A DNA stretch of 64,000 nt from Leptospira abararensis. Its GTDB lineage: Bacteria > Spirochaetota > Leptospiria > Leptospirales > Leptospiraceae. The stretch lies in NCBI RefSeq assembly GCF_016918735.1, contig NZ_JAFFPR010000035.1, positions 62,001 to 126,000 on the forward strand. The letters run 5' to 3'. This document shows positions 34,405 through 44,407 of the stretch, piece after piece. The notes below the pieces were generated by a model, which saw nothing but the letters and a program-made list of their open reading frames with translations, had not been told where the DNA came from and made no database searches. The translations under genes were made by a program, and so were the position numbers. Every line of letters starts with the position of its first letter. The first letter of the stretch is position 1.

Positions 34405-35665
34405 ACCTTACAATATAGAAATACAAGAGACTCGTTGTATAAAATAAAACAGAAAACATAGAAAGTGCAGATTCTATTTTTGATCCAACGAATGTTCTGT
34501 GTGTGAGCAGTGGCAAACTGAGGAGAAAAAGTAGAAGATAAAGTTCTTTCTGACTGTGTTTGGTATTTGTAACTCGATCTAAAATAAAATAAATAGGTAC
34601 AAGGCAAATGATATAACTATGCACCCAACTAATTCCGCTAAACAGTGCAGAAATTAAAAACAATAGAGAAATAATTTCCCATTGTTTGTTTTTCTTTCTC
34701 CATAGCAGCAAAAGCGGAATCCCAAATAATATCATAAAGAAAAGTTGGATGATTTTTAGAAAAGAAGGTGCGAGGTTGGTGAATGGCATCCCATATGTCG
34801 GTTGGTTCATCATATCTGCTCCGGACACAAAGTACTTTGCTAAGGTAGAACTTAAAGATTGATTGTTTTTCCAGGAACGCAGTAGTGGGTTGCTAAAAGC
34901 ATTCCCTAAAATTTTTGTTATCCATTCGTTTGTCATCTGAATGGTATAGTCCCAGTGGTAAACCAGAGGAAGTGCATTCCAGAGGAAAAGTCCGAATAAA
35001 AACCAAAGGATCCGTTGGTATTTTTTTTCATAAACGAAGACAAAAAGAAAAACTAAGGGAGTGATTTTGATACTGACTGCGAGAGCCAAAAGAAGTCCAC
35101 TCACCGCATGAGATCTTATTGTTAATGATACTAACACAAGTAAAATGAGAAGGAGTCCTACTTGGTTGTTTTGAATATGGCTCTCTAAAAATCGAAAATT
35201 AAATACTAAGGCTCCGAGGAGGAGTAAATAAGGAAACTTCGAATGATTACTGGATAGTTCCTTATTTTGAAAGATAAGGAATAGAATTGCGAGTAAAGAG
35301 ATCCAACTTAGTAGCTCAAAAACGAGAGAGGCATTCGGTTCCGATAGATAAGTAAAAGGAATGAGTAAAAAGGAAAATAGAGGAGGGTAAATATAGGTTG
35401 CTGTTTCGTTTTGGAGTGCTGAAAGTAAGTGGAGGTTCTCTGGTCGAAAGAGATCTTCCATGGTTTTGATTTTTGTTTGGAGTTCGAAGGCAACATCGAA
35501 GCGGTAAAGATTTTCACCTGTTCCCCAACGTTCGGCCGCATGGTAATAGTCCAAAAAATCGGACTTTTGGTTGGATCTAGAAACGGAAAGAACAAGTAGG
35601 ACCAGAAGTAAAACTGCTAAAATCCATTTTCCGCGTTTCTCGAGGTTTTCTAAAAATTTCCACAT
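34373..35665 (-). CDS. GT87-like membrane glycosyltransferase (DUF2029)
   Basis: A 430-residue polytopic protein with 9-11 membrane segments. After the first segment it has the GT87-type acidic motif (DFLDYYHAAERWGTGENLY near 36-54), which holds the putative catalytic Asp. GT87 enzymes transfer mannose or other sugars from a polyprenyl donor on the outer face of the membrane. I chose ATG 35665 because AGGAG lies 4 bp upstream; the longer frame from 35716 has no such site. It is the first gene of the leftward cluster, divergent from queA. Confidence 0.83.
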   Translation of the reverse strand: MWKFLENLEKRGKWILAVLLLVLLVLSVSRSNQKSDFLDYYHAAERWGTGENLYRFDVAFELQTKIKTMEDLFRPENLHLLSALQNETATYIYPPLFSFLLIPFTYLSEPNASLVFELLSWISLLAILFLIFQNKELSSNHSKFPYLLLLGALVFNFRFLESHIQNNQVGLLLILLVLVSLTIRSHAVSGLLLALAVSIKITPLVFLFVFVYEKKYQRILWFLFGLFLWNALPLVYHWDYTIQMTNEWITKILGNAFSNPLLRSWKNNQSLSSTLAKYFVSGADMMNQPTYGMPFTNLAPSFLKIIQLFFMILFGIPLLLLWRKKNKQWEIISLLFLISALFSGISWVHSYIICLVPIYFILDRVTNTKHSQKELYLLLFLLSLPLLTHRTFVGSKIESALSMFSVLFYTTSLLYFYIVRFAFHETKNRN

Positions 35666-35728
35666 AGTTCTCCTACCATTCCCAATATTTCTGGTTAATT
35701 GACAAGGTTTTCCCAAGGCTATACAAAG

Positions 35729-36769
35729 ATGGATTTTTTACAGGAATACGATTTCCACCTACCCGAAGAACAGATTGCCAAATTTCCCTTAGAAACTAGG
35801 GATAAGTCTCGGCTTTTGGTCGTTGACAGAGCTAAATCCAAATATTGGGAAGCCCCTTTATTTCGGGATATAACAACATTAGTGCAACCGGGGGATGTTT
35901 TTGTGTATAATGAGACCAAAGTATCCTACCGGCGAGTGTTTTTGCAGGTAGAATCGGGTCGTATCCACGAATCCATTTTTTTGGAAGCAGAAGATACAAA
36001 TCAACAAACTTGGTTATGTATCTTAAAGAATAGAGCCAAATTAAAGTTAGGTGAGAGGCTATTCCCGGTTGGTTATAAAAATTTCCAGTTTTCCTATCAA
36101 GGACCAAGGGAAGAACTTTCGAATTTGTATTCCGAAAGTCCAATTTCTGATTCGGATTTTGAGATCTTCGGAAACATCCCTATTCCTCCTTACCTCAAAA
36201 GAAATGTAACCGAGGAAGACAAAGTTCGTTATCAAACTATCTTTGCGCATAGGTCAGGATCTGTCGCTGCACCCACAGCAGGATTACATTTTACCGAAGA
36301 GTTGAAAGAGAATCTTCATAAAATGGGCGCTGAGTTTTTGCCAGTAGAGTTACAAATTGGTTATGGGACATTTCGTCCTCTCACCACCGAACAATGGCAG
36401 ACTAAAACACTACATAGGGAGAATTACTTAGTTTCTGAATCCACAGCAGCAAAGTTAAACGATGCGAAAAAAGAAGGCAGACGTATCATTGCTGTCGGTA
36501 CTACAACTCTTCGAGTTTTAGAAACTGTATTTGATTCTCAAATACAGAAATATAAGGTAGGAGCAAGTCAAACTGACATCTTTTTGTCGCCTGGTGACAG
36601 AATCCAATCCGTTCAAGGGCTGATCACGAACTTTCACTTACCAAAGTCTAGCCTCCTTCTTCTTGTCAGTGCCTTCGCTACGACTCAACTAGTGTTGGAT
36701 TCTTATCAGTATGCATTGAAGAACGGGTTTCGTTTTTATTCCTATGGAGATTCAATGTTTCTATTTTAA
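35729..36769 (+). CDS. queA: tRNA preQ1(34) S-adenosylmethionine ribosyltransferase-isomerase QueA
   Basis: Converts preQ1 in the tRNA wobble position to epoxyqueuosine using the ribosyl part of S-adenosylmethionine. The product has 346 residues. Family motifs include FHLPEEQIAKFPLE at the N-terminus, SVAAPTAGLHFTEEL near 180, LQIGYGTFRPL near 210, and the C-terminal LITNFHLPKSSLLLLVSAF. I start at ATG 35729, where family similarity begins (MDFLQEYDFHLP); the frame runs open from 35699. Neighbours are unrelated in function. Confidence 0.96.
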   Translation: MDFLQEYDFHLPEEQIAKFPLETRDKSRLLVVDRAKSKYWEAPLFRDITTLVQPGDVFVYNETKVSYRRVFLQVESGRIHESIFLEAEDTNQQTWLCILKNRAKLKLGERLFPVGYKNFQFSYQGPREELSNLYSESPISDSDFEIFGNIPIPPYLKRNVTEEDKVRYQTIFAHRSGSVAAPTAGLHFTEELKENLHKMGAEFLPVELQIGYGTFRPLTTEQWQTKTLHRENYLVSESTAAKLNDAKKEGRRIIAVGTTTLRVLETVFDSQIQKYKVGASQTDIFLSPGDRIQSVQGLITNFHLPKSSLLLLVSAFATTQLVLDSYQYALKNGFRFYSYGDSMFLF

Positions 36770-36821
36770 AAATAGATTTACATTCGTTGGATTTTAGGAA
36801 AGATGTTTCTACAGTTTCTTT

Positions 36822-37841
36822 ATGTACTCCCCGAAATCTTCGGTATTTGTTTCCTTGTTCTCAGGCTTAGGTCTTCTTGGGGTAGTTTTTATTGCGCCCA
36901 TAAAAGATCCAGCGATTAGAGAAGTAAACATCCTTAACTCACAAGAGTTAGGTGATGATGTTTTACATCCAATAATACTCAAATCCAAGACAAAAAAAAG
37001 AAATGCGGATACCTCCGTTCCTACCAATCAATTAAAGTCTCTTTCTTTGAATCTTTTGACAGATTCAAAAAAAGATATGACTAGTCCTACAAAATGGAAC
37101 CCAAATGCAAATTCTGGATCAAAGTTGGATTTTGATGTTTCGCCACAAACGGCAAATATTTGGGAAGCCAAACAAAGCGGTGAACCTTCGTTAGCTCAGA
37201 TAAACTTGGCTGCTCCAGTTCATCCATCAGCAACACTTATCTTTCGTCAGATCGATTCCAATAAAAGATTATTAGTGGATCCCAAACAATTATATGAATA
37301 CCAAGGAAGTTTCTCTCCTGCACAATTTCTAAGAGTACAAACATCAGTGTATAATGTAAAAACAGAAAATCCTGTGACAGCCTATGGTGCAGAGGGAGGG
37401 AAGTTCTCTTTTTTTTTTGGTAGTGACAAAGTCCAACTAAATCTCAAATACAACTATGTGAATGCCCGTCCTGGTTCCTTTCCCAATGGGCAGGTGGGCT
37501 TTTCACCCGCTCAAGACATTGCTTCTTTGGGTTTTATCTTTTTTTTGGGATCTTCCAAGAACTATTCCCTTTATGTCGGGAACCAAATTTTTAATGTTTT
37601 TAACGATCCCTTGCTTCAGGTTAAGGACCAAAATGGGAGATCCCCCGAAACTTTTTCAGCCTCCTTTCGCAGCAAACATCCGGGAAAACTAAAAACTACT
37701 TTTTTTTTGAATTTCCAGAATCAATTTTATAAAGACGGTATGCTGATTGGGGTTCCCGGTGGTTTTATGTATGGGAATGGCTTTAATGGAAAATCGTTTT
37801 ATGAATATGTTACCTCGCTTGGGATGGAACTTGCCTTTTAG
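36822..37841 (+). CDS. Exported protein of unknown function, probable outer-membrane beta-barrel
   Basis: A 339-residue protein with a hydrophobic N-terminus (SVFVSLFSGLGLLGVVFIA) that may be a signal peptide or anchor. A low-complexity Ser/Asn/Lys region covers residues 40-110. From about 130 on, alternating beta strands with aromatic residues appear (FLRVQTSVYNV, LNLKYNYVN, GFIFFLGSS, YSLYVGNQIF), and the last residue is Phe (LGMELAF), typical of barrel strands. No family recognised. The FlgO-like lipoprotein gene begins inside its 3' end. Confidence 0.72.
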   Translation: MYSPKSSVFVSLFSGLGLLGVVFIAPIKDPAIREVNILNSQELGDDVLHPIILKSKTKKRNADTSVPTNQLKSLSLNLLTDSKKDMTSPTKWNPNANSGSKLDFDVSPQTANIWEAKQSGEPSLAQINLAAPVHPSATLIFRQIDSNKRLLVDPKQLYEYQGSFSPAQFLRVQTSVYNVKTENPVTAYGAEGGKFSFFFGSDKVQLNLKYNYVNARPGSFPNGQVGFSPAQDIASLGFIFFLGSSKNYSLYVGNQIFNVFNDPLLQVKDQNGRSPETFSASFRSKHPGKLKTTFFLNFQNQFYKDGMLIGVPGGFMYGNGFNGKSFYEYVTSLGMELAF

Positions 37842-38331
37842 AATTTTAACTTTAATTGTTTTTTTATTTAGCGTTAGCGCGTGTTACCTGGGAGAAGAGA
37901 GAGAGTCCAAACCAAAAAAAACTACTGTTCCACCTCTGGAGCAACTGGCTGTATCTCTTTCGGAAAAAGGATTTTATTTCCAACCGCAACGTCTTGTCGT
38001 ACTGACCTTTTTAGACAACGAAGGTAAAAAAAGCCCCTATGGAGAAATCCTTGCGGAAAAATTGACCACTGAGCTTGTAAAAAAGGATCGTTTCCAGATC
38101 TTAGACCGTCTTGCGAATCAAAAAGTTTTAAAAGAAGCGGGGCTTGGACTTGATGCACCAACAGATACTGCCACCTTGCGGAAAATAGGTGATGTTTTGA
38201 AACTGGATGTGATCATTACCGGAATTGTGACTCCATACCAAGACGGTGTTTTTGTCAACACCAGGCTTATCGAAATCAAAACTGGGCTTATCCTCAAAGC
38301 CGACGAAGTTTATGTCCGTATTGACGGCTAA
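37807..38331 (+). CDS. FlgO/CsgG-like lipoprotein
   Basis: A lipoprotein of about 174 residues with lipobox FSVSAC. The mature part has a FlgO/CsgG-type alpha/beta fold: RLVVLTFLDNEGKKSPYGEILAEKL, FQILDR near the middle, then LKLDVIITGIVTPYQDG and NTRLIEIKTGLIL. Such proteins sit in the outer membrane and form or aid secretion or surface structures. The start is uncertain: ATG 37801 or 37807, or TTG 37831 preceded by GGATGG, all inside the previous gene. It is coupled with the exported protein upstream. Confidence 0.78.
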   Translation: MLPRLGWNLPFRILTLIVFLFSVSACYLGEERESKPKKTTVPPLEQLAVSLSEKGFYFQPQRLVVLTFLDNEGKKSPYGEILAEKLTTELVKKDRFQILDRLANQKVLKEAGLGLDAPTDTATLRKIGDVLKLDVIITGIVTPYQDGVFVNTRLIEIKTGLILKADEVYVRIDG

Positions 38332-38440
38332 AAAGATACTGGTTCTCACTTGGAGCCAATTTTACTGATTTTAGCACTTGTAGTTTAATTTTCGATTGAT
38401 TCCCTTTTTTCCTGCGGTCTGATAGGTATAAGAGGTTCAG

Positions 38441-40696
38441 ATGGCATTTGATATAGAAATGATTGCGGCACGTTATTCCAAAATGGAAGCGGCCATCACA
38501 CAAGCCAGGAAGGTAGTGGGTCGGCCCCTCACACTTACAGAGAAGATTTTATACAACCACCTTTGGGATGGAAATCCAACGAAGAGTTTTGGTCGCGGTG
38601 TCGACTATGTAGATTTTGCGCCAGACCGAGTGGCGATGCAAGATGCAACAGCGCAGATGGCGCTTCTCCAATTTATGCAAGCGGGTCGTAAAAAAGTAGC
38701 GGTTCCCTCCACCGTTCACTGTGACCACTTAATCACGGCAAAAGACGAGTCCGGTGCGGATCTCGGTGTTGCTGTTAAAGAAAACAAAGAAGTATATGAT
38801 TTTTTATCCTCCGTTTCTAACAAATATGGAATCGGTTTTTGGAAACCAGGTGCTGGTATCATCCACCAAGTTGTTTTAGAAAACTATGCTTTCCCTGGTG
38901 GGATGATGATTGGAACAGACTCGCACACAGTGAACGCTGGTGGTCTTGGGATGGTCGCGATTGGTGTGGGTGGAGCTGACGCTTGTGATGTGATGGCAGG
39001 ACTTGCCTGGGAGCTCAAATGGCCTAAAGCCATAGGTGTCAAACTCACAGGAAAACTGAATGGTTGGACTTCCGCAAAAGATGTAATCTTAAAAGTAGCA
39101 GGGATCCTTACTGTCAAAGGGGGAACTGGTGCCATCGTAGAATACTTTGGACCTGGTGCCGAAGCTCTTTCTTGCACAGGAAAAGGAACCATCTGTAACA
39201 TGGGTGCTGAAATTGGAGCAACCACTTCCACATTCGGTTACGACGAATCCATGGAAAGATACTTAAGATCCACTAACAGAAGTGATGTGGCCGATCTTGC
39301 CAATAAATACAAAGCTCATCTTACTGCGGATCCTGAAGTGTATGCAGAACCATCCAAGTATTTTGACCAAGTGATTGAAATTGATCTCAATACTTTAGAG
39401 CCATATGTAAACGGTCCTTTCACTCCTGACCTTGCGACTCCTATTTCTAAAATGAAAGAAGAAGCAGCAAAGAATGGTTGGCCTCTCAAAGTAGAAGTAG
39501 GCCTTATCGGATCTTGCACCAACTCTTCTTATGAAGATATCTCAAGAGCTGCATCCCTTGCTAAACAAGTTGCTGCCAAAGGATTAAAAACCAAAGCAGA
39601 GTTTACCATCACTCCTGGATCGGAACTCGTTCGTTACACCATCCAAAGAGACGGATTCATTGATTCCTTCCATAAAATTGGAGCCAAAGTTTTTTCGAAT
39701 GCTTGTGGACCTTGTATTGGAATGTGGTCTCGTGTGGGTGCGGATAAAAAAGAAAAGAACACCATTGTCCACTCCTTCAACAGAAACTTCCAAGCTCGCC
39801 AAGACGGAAACCCAAACACCTATGCATTTGTGGCTTCTCCTGAAATCACAACGGCTCTTGCCATTGCGGGGGACTTGGGATTCAATCCACTCACAGACAC
39901 TCTTACCAACGAAAAAGGGGAACAGGTAAAACTGGACCCACCTACAGGGGAAGAACTCCCTAGCAAAGGTTTTGCGGTTGAGGATGCAGGTTTTGAAGCT
40001 CCAGCAGCCGATGGTTCCGGTGTACAAGTGATTGTAGATCCAGCTTCCACAAGACTCCAACTTCTTGCTCCTTTCAAAGCATGGGAAGGAACTGATCTCA
40101 AAGGGTTAAAACTACTCATCAAAGCCAAAGGAAAATGTACTACAGACCATATCTCTATGGCAGGCCCTTGGTTAAAATTCCGTGGGCACTTGGACAATAT
40201 TTCCAACAACTTACTCATCGGTGCGACTAATATCTTCAATGGCAAAACCAATGAAGTGAAAAACCAACTGACAGGAAACTATGAACCGGTCCCGCAAACC
40301 CAAAGAGCTTACAAAGCCCAAGGGATTGGATCCATCGTGGTTGGGGATGAAAACTATGGAGAAGGATCGTCACGAGAACATGCAGCCATGGAACCAAGGC
40401 ATTTAGGTGTAAGAGCTGTTCTTGTAAAATCGTTTGCTCGGATTCACGAAACAAACTTAAAAAAACAAGGGATGTTAGCTCTTACTTTTGCAAACAAAGA
40501 AGATTACGATAAAATCCAAGAAGACGATGTGATTGATATTGTAGGACTCACAAGTTTTGCAGAAGGGAAACCTCTAACACTTGTATTCAACCATAAGGAT
40601 GGCAAAAAGGATGAAATCCCAGTCAACCATACTTATAACGCACAACAAATCGAATGGTTCAAAGCAGGTGCTGCTTTGAATTTGATGAAAGCATAG
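38441..40696 (+). CDS. acnA: Aconitate hydratase (mitochondrial type)
   Basis: TCA-cycle enzyme that isomerises citrate to isocitrate via a 4Fe-4S cluster. The product has 751 residues, the length of the mitochondrial-type aconitases rather than the 890-residue AcnA of E. coli. Cluster Cys residues lie in [12 protein letters not shown] near 356 and ACGPCIGMW near 421-424. The active-site region [22 protein letters not shown] lies near 163. The C-terminal swivel domain has [17 protein letters not shown] near 640. GAGG precedes the ATG, and a strong terminator follows. A single-copy central metabolic gene supports the chromid view. Confidence 0.96.
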   Translation: MAFDIEMIAARYSKMEAAITQARKVVGRPLTLTEKILYNHLWDGNPTKSFGRGVDYVDFAPDRVAMQDATAQMALLQFMQAGRKKVAVPSTVHCDHLITAKDESGADLGVAVKENKEVYDFLSSVSNKYGIGFWKPGAGIIHQVVLENYAFPGGMMIGTDSHTVNAGGLGMVAIGVGGADACDVMAGLAWELKWPKAIGVKLTGKLNGWTSAKDVILKVAGILTVKGGTGAIVEYFGPGAEALSCTGKGTICNMGAEIGATTSTFGYDESMERYLRSTNRSDVADLANKYKAHLTADPEVYAEPSKYFDQVIEIDLNTLEPYVNGPFTPDLATPISKMKEEAAKNGWPLKVEVGLIGSCTNSSYEDISRAASLAKQVAAKGLKTKAEFTITPGSELVRYTIQRDGFIDSFHKIGAKVFSNACGPCIGMWSRVGADKKEKNTIVHSFNRNFQARQDGNPNTYAFVASPEITTALAIAGDLGFNPLTDTLTNEKGEQVKLDPPTGEELPSKGFAVEDAGFEAPAADGSGVQVIVDPASTRLQLLAPFKAWEGTDLKGLKLLIKAKGKCTTDHISMAGPWLKFRGHLDNISNNLLIGATNIFNGKTNEVKNQLTGNYEPVPQTQRAYKAQGIGSIVVGDENYGEGSSREHAAMEPRHLGVRAVLVKSFARIHETNLKKQGMLALTFANKEDYDKIQEDDVIDIVGLTSFAEGKPLTLVFNHKDGKKDEIPVNHTYNAQQIEWFKAGAALNLMKA

Positions 40697-40720
40697 TCGT
40701 CTAACAACAAAACTTCGAAC

Positions 40721-40755
40721 TCGCCAGATGAAATCCATCTGGCGATTTTTCTTTT
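40721..40755 (+). terminator. Intrinsic terminator of aconitase
   Basis: TCGCCAGATG (40721-40730), loop AAATC, CATCTGGCGA (40736-40745), then TTTTTCTTTT. A perfect 10-bp stem and U-tract 25 bp after the aconitase stop, ending just before the next gene at 40762. Confidence 0.92.
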
Positions 40756-40761
40756 CCCTGA

Positions 40762-41916
40762 ATGCCAAAGCAAAAATCCAAACCTAATCCAGTGATCACC
40801 GAGGAAACTTTGATTTGGACGGGAGTTTCCTCCAACCAAACCAAAGCCCAAAAAGAATTTAACGATGCCCTTCGTAAACATAAGGAAACCTTAGAACGTA
40901 CGAAAGAAATTGAACCCTTGTTCCAAATGGTAAACGAAACCTACGTACAAGATGTTCTACCTGAATTAGAAAAACAAAAAAAACTAGAACGAACTCGTTT
41001 CGAACTGATGTGCGCCATCCTCCTCGAAGAAAAACTATCCTTTGGCAAAATGCAAAGAGAATTTCTACGAAGGTATTTACTCGATATCTGTACTGATTCA
41101 ATTTTGGAAGATACAACCTTCTATGGCAAGTATCGTGACCAATTGGAAACTAAGTTTGAACGGTTGGAACGCCTTCGGTATAAAAACCAAATGGAGTCTA
41201 GAATCAAGAACACCTTTGGGATAGAAATTGATTTGGACGATATGAATCGAACTGGGTTTGATTCTGAAGAGGAAAGAGAATCTCACGAAGAAAAGTATCG
41301 AGAATTTCGTGAGAAGTATGAAGAATACCGATCGGAATATTTTCGGGGAAGAGGATCCCAGTCGGGCGAACGAAAAAAGACTAAGTCGCAAACCGAAAAA
41401 GAAAAAAAAATCATAGAATCTGAACGTCTCTTAAGCACAGACATCAATACACTTTTTAAAAATTTAGCAAAACTCATCCATCCCGATAAAGAACAGGACC
41501 CTGCTTTACGGGAAAAAAAATCCAAACTTATGACCAAACTCTCCGGTGCGAGAGACAATATGAATATCGCTGAAATTTTAGAAATCAAATTGCAGGTTGA
41601 TGAACTTATCCCTAACCAACAAACAGATGTATCCTTCCATGATACGTCCATCAAACGGTTTGTAGGAATCATCAAATCAAAAATTCGTGAACTAGAAGAT
41701 TCCATCCGCCAAAGATTTTTTTCGCATCCACTCATGGCAGATTTTCCTGAAAGAAAAATCACAAAAGAAACACTCACATCCTATTTGAACCGGATGAAAA
41801 AAGACAACCAACTGGTCACAAAAGCCTTTGAAGAGGAAGTCGAACAACTGGCAAAGGAACCGAAATACATTAAAGAAATGATACGTGAATTACAAAGTTT
41901 AGGGACTCAATTCTAA
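40762..41916 (+). CDS. J-domain-like coiled-coil protein
   Basis: A 384-residue soluble, highly charged protein. Residues 20-200 are largely coiled coil (KHKETLERTKEIE, ERESHEEKYREFREKYEEY). Near residues 225-280 there is a DnaJ-like segment with the diagnostic HPD tripeptide in LFKNLAKLIHPDKEQDP at about 239-241, which in J-domains stimulates Hsp70. The domain lies inside the protein rather than at its end, and helix IV seems poor, so Hsp70 interaction is plausible but not certain. It starts right after the aconitase terminator; the methyltransferase gene overlaps its stop by 1 bp. Confidence 0.7.
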   Translation: MPKQKSKPNPVITEETLIWTGVSSNQTKAQKEFNDALRKHKETLERTKEIEPLFQMVNETYVQDVLPELEKQKKLERTRFELMCAILLEEKLSFGKMQREFLRRYLLDICTDSILEDTTFYGKYRDQLETKFERLERLRYKNQMESRIKNTFGIEIDLDDMNRTGFDSEEERESHEEKYREFREKYEEYRSEYFRGRGSQSGERKKTKSQTEKEKKIIESERLLSTDINTLFKNLAKLIHPDKEQDPALREKKSKLMTKLSGARDNMNIAEILEIKLQVDELIPNQQTDVSFHDTSIKRFVGIIKSKIRELEDSIRQRFFSHPLMADFPERKITKETLTSYLNRMKKDNQLVTKAFEEEVEQLAKEPKYIKEMIRELQSLGTQF

Positions 41917-42593
41917 TGAAGCGTTTTTTGAACAAAAAGAACTTTGGTCTCGGTAAAAATGGCAAAGAGTTCGACGGGTCGTATTGGTCAGATATTTACG
42001 GAAGTGGACTTGATGTAGACGGTTCTTACAATGCCAAACAACATGCGGAATATTTAAAAGCGCTCTTTCAATTGATGGAAATCCCTGTTTATAAAATGGC
42101 AGATTTCGGATTTGGGAAGGCGATTTTACTTCGAGAGATGGTGAAGACTTTCTCACCGGTAAAAGTGTATGCTGTCGATGCATCCAAAGAAGCTTATGAA
42201 GATCTAAAGAAAAAAGACTGGGTGAAACGTTCTGATAAATTTCATCTCTATCATGAATCCTTAGAAACTCTAAAACTTCCTAAATTAGAAAAAGAACCGG
42301 TGGAACTTGGGATTTGTAATTCTGTGATCCAATATCTTCCGGATGGAATGATCCCCGGTGTTTTGGAAAAAATGGCAAAGTATTGTAATTACTTGTACTT
42401 TACTGTGCCAACAAACGAAGACTATGCGGTGATGAAAGAAGAGATGTCTTTTACGGATCCTTATGCTTTTTCAAGGTCCAAAAAAAAATACAGAAAATGG
42501 ATCTCTCGTGATTTTGAAATCGTAGGATACAATCTTTTGCAAAGCAAATGGCTTGGCGAAAAAGGTTTTAAGGAAGATTTCTTTCGGGTTTAA
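41916..42593 (+). CDS. Class I SAM-dependent methyltransferase-like protein
   Basis: A 225-residue protein with a Rossmann-type methyltransferase core. Motif I is MADFGFGKAILLREM near 62-76. An acidic residue ends strand 2 (VYAVDASKEAYEDL near 86), and VELGICNSVIQYLPDG near 126 fits the post-motif region. The substrate is unknown. Glycines of motif I are fewer than usual (DFGFGKA), so activity should be checked. Its ATG overlaps the stop of the J-domain-like gene, indicating translational coupling and perhaps a joint role. Confidence 0.72.
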   Translation: MKRFLNKKNFGLGKNGKEFDGSYWSDIYGSGLDVDGSYNAKQHAEYLKALFQLMEIPVYKMADFGFGKAILLREMVKTFSPVKVYAVDASKEAYEDLKKKDWVKRSDKFHLYHESLETLKLPKLEKEPVELGICNSVIQYLPDGMIPGVLEKMAKYCNYLYFTVPTNEDYAVMKEEMSFTDPYAFSRSKKKYRKWISRDFEIVGYNLLQSKWLGEKGFKEDFFRV

Positions 42594-42670
42594 CAACTAG
42601 AAAAATACGAAAGATTTGGTTGACTTAAAAAAAGTAATTCCTCAGTTAATTTCTGAATTCTAAATGCCCA

Positions 42671-43333
42671 ATGGATACAATCGCAGATATTTTTTCTCTA
42701 AACTATACTCTTATCGTTTGTTTTGGTTATCCGTTGTCGCTGCTTGAATTGTTCGGCACAAGTTCCGGCCTCGCTTGTGTGTATTTAGCCTCTCGAAATC
42801 ATATTCTCACTTGGCCAGTTGGAATTTTCAATTCGATTTGTTTTTTCTTTTTGTTCTTTCAGATCCAATTGTATTCGGATATGTTATTACAAATTTATTT
42901 TTTTGGATCAAGTATCTATGGATGGTGGATTTGGCGTAAAAAGTCAGGGCAATTTTTGAAAATTCATTCAATGGGCTGGAGAAAAAATGCGATATTGCTT
43001 TTTATCATACTAGTATCTACTTATCTATTGGGCAAATTCACTCTCTATTTACCTGGTCTACTTCCCAATATTTTTAAAATGCCACCAAGTTTTCCATATT
43101 GGGATGCATTCACCACTACTGCAAGCATCGTCGCGAATTTTCTTTTGGCGAGACGGACACTAGAATCTTGGTTTTTATGGGTTCTTGTGGATGTAGTTTG
43201 TATTGGGTTGTATTTTCTAAAAGAGATCCCTTTTGTCACCGCAGAATACATTGTATTTTTACTCATTGCCTTTTATGGTTGTTATCATTGGCTAAATGAA
43301 TACAAGCGATCAAAATTATTTGTAATTGAGTGA
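42671..43333 (+). CDS. pnuC: Nicotinamide riboside transporter PnuC
   Basis: A 220-residue PnuC-family membrane transporter with seven to eight segments, moving an NAD precursor (or a related nucleoside) by facilitated diffusion. Conserved stretches are SGLACVYLASRNHILTWPVGIFNS near 30-53, YSDMLLQIYFFGSSIYGWWIWRK near 72-94, and the C-terminal ESWFLWVLVDVVCIGLYFLK. There is no neighbouring NAD kinase gene. TTGACT at about 42620 may be its -35. I saw no recognisable riboswitch in the 77-bp leader. It converges with the ankyrin gene and overlaps it by 18 bp. Confidence 0.93.
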   Translation: MDTIADIFSLNYTLIVCFGYPLSLLELFGTSSGLACVYLASRNHILTWPVGIFNSICFFFLFFQIQLYSDMLLQIYFFGSSIYGWWIWRKKSGQFLKIHSMGWRKNAILLFIILVSTYLLGKFTLYLPGLLPNIFKMPPSFPYWDAFTTTASIVANFLLARRTLESWFLWVLVDVVCIGLYFLKEIPFVTAEYIVFLLIAFYGCYHWLNEYKRSKLFVIE

Positions 43334-44308
43334 TTTGAGTTTTTTATACAATTCTTTATCATGCACTTGCACGAAATCCATAAGAGGGATTTGATTTTCA
43401 TCTGATACTTTTTCAATTGTATTTACTTGTTTATTGACGGTACCTCCATAATTTTCGGGAACGTATTTTAGAGATTCTGAATATTGGTAGTCGGTTTTTG
43501 TTTTTGTGTTATTGTAACTTCGTTCAGTGATCACTAGAACAAACATACCTTCTTCTGGAATAGCTCCGCGTTTTAAGATTTCTTTGATAAAATCAAATTT
43601 CTGAATTGCAGCCCAGTAATACATAACACTGTGGCCATCACTGTCTTTATGATTCAAATTAGCTCCTGCTTCAATTAAATACTTTAAACAATCAATATTA
43701 GCATCGGATTTAAGTCGAAAAATTGGAGTTTTATCATCGGATTCAATGCTATTAACATCAGCACCTTTTTTAATTATCATTTCGATGGTGTCTTTGTTTT
43801 GGTTCGAGTGAATTAGGGCTGTGTGAAGCAAAAATTTGTTTGTTGTATTCAATTTTACTTTTGTTAAATTTATTTTATTTAAAACTGTTTCAACAAAATC
43901 TGCCTTATTTAATTCGACAGCATTTAAGAGGATACCTTCTATAAAATTTCTATCCTGTATAATAGTTGGATTTTTTTCTAGGATTAATCTGAAAATATCC
44001 AAGCAGTCATAATGTACGGCATAGTCGAGTGCACTTCTTGAACCTTTATCTTTAATTTTAACGTCTATTTTTTTGTCTAATAATATGGAAACTACCTCGA
44101 TGTTGTTGCTTACAGTAGCATGGATCAGTAAAGTCTGACCAAAATCGTCTGTCATGTTAATATCGCTGACATTATTGATTAAAGCTTTGAATTGCGTTGG
44201 TTCTTCCATTGCTCCAACCAATTTCTGAATGTTTGATTGGCAATGGAGAGAAAAGAACATAATGATGGAAAGGATAGATGTTCTTATATAGGAATAATTT
44301 TGTTCCAT
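43316..44308 (-). CDS. Ankyrin-repeat lipoprotein
   Basis: A 330-residue protein. I start at ATG 44308, which gives a clean lipoprotein signal (SILSIIMFFSLHC); the frame is open ten codons further. Several ankyrin repeats follow, with helix-turn patterns such as DDFGQTLLIHATVSNNIEVVSILLDKK, and later NKDTIEMIIKKGADVNSIESDD and CLKYLIEAGANLNHKDSDGHS. It is probably tethered to a membrane and binds proteins. The C-terminal 60 residues are non-repeat. It overlaps pnuC tail-to-tail by 18 bp. Its base composition is more AT-rich than its neighbours by eye, which may mean recent acquisition. Confidence 0.82.
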   Translation of the reverse strand: MEQNYSYIRTSILSIIMFFSLHCQSNIQKLVGAMEEPTQFKALINNVSDINMTDDFGQTLLIHATVSNNIEVVSILLDKKIDVKIKDKGSRSALDYAVHYDCLDIFRLILEKNPTIIQDRNFIEGILLNAVELNKADFVETVLNKINLTKVKLNTTNKFLLHTALIHSNQNKDTIEMIIKKGADVNSIESDDKTPIFRLKSDANIDCLKYLIEAGANLNHKDSDGHSVMYYWAAIQKFDFIKEILKRGAIPEEGMFVLVITERSYNNTKTKTDYQYSESLKYVPENYGGTVNKQVNTIEKVSDENQIPLMDFVQVHDKELYKKLKSLNYK

Positions 44309-44407
44309 TGGAGATTGCCTTGCTAGTATCAGAGCCAATTTCCAATGGTTGTAAAGATTTTTTTAACATGAGATTTCATTCATATCATGTCTCTTAGAAA
44401 ACTATCT

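Noticed and set aside
38332..38440. Weak hairpin between the FlgO-like gene and aconitase
   Set aside because: The stem depends on several G-U pairs and no U-tract follows directly, so I did not call a terminator.
42594..42670. Possible NAD+-sensing riboswitch before pnuC
   Set aside because: Only 77 bp, AT-rich, and I could not draw a conserved pseudoknot or stem. A covariance-model search would be needed.
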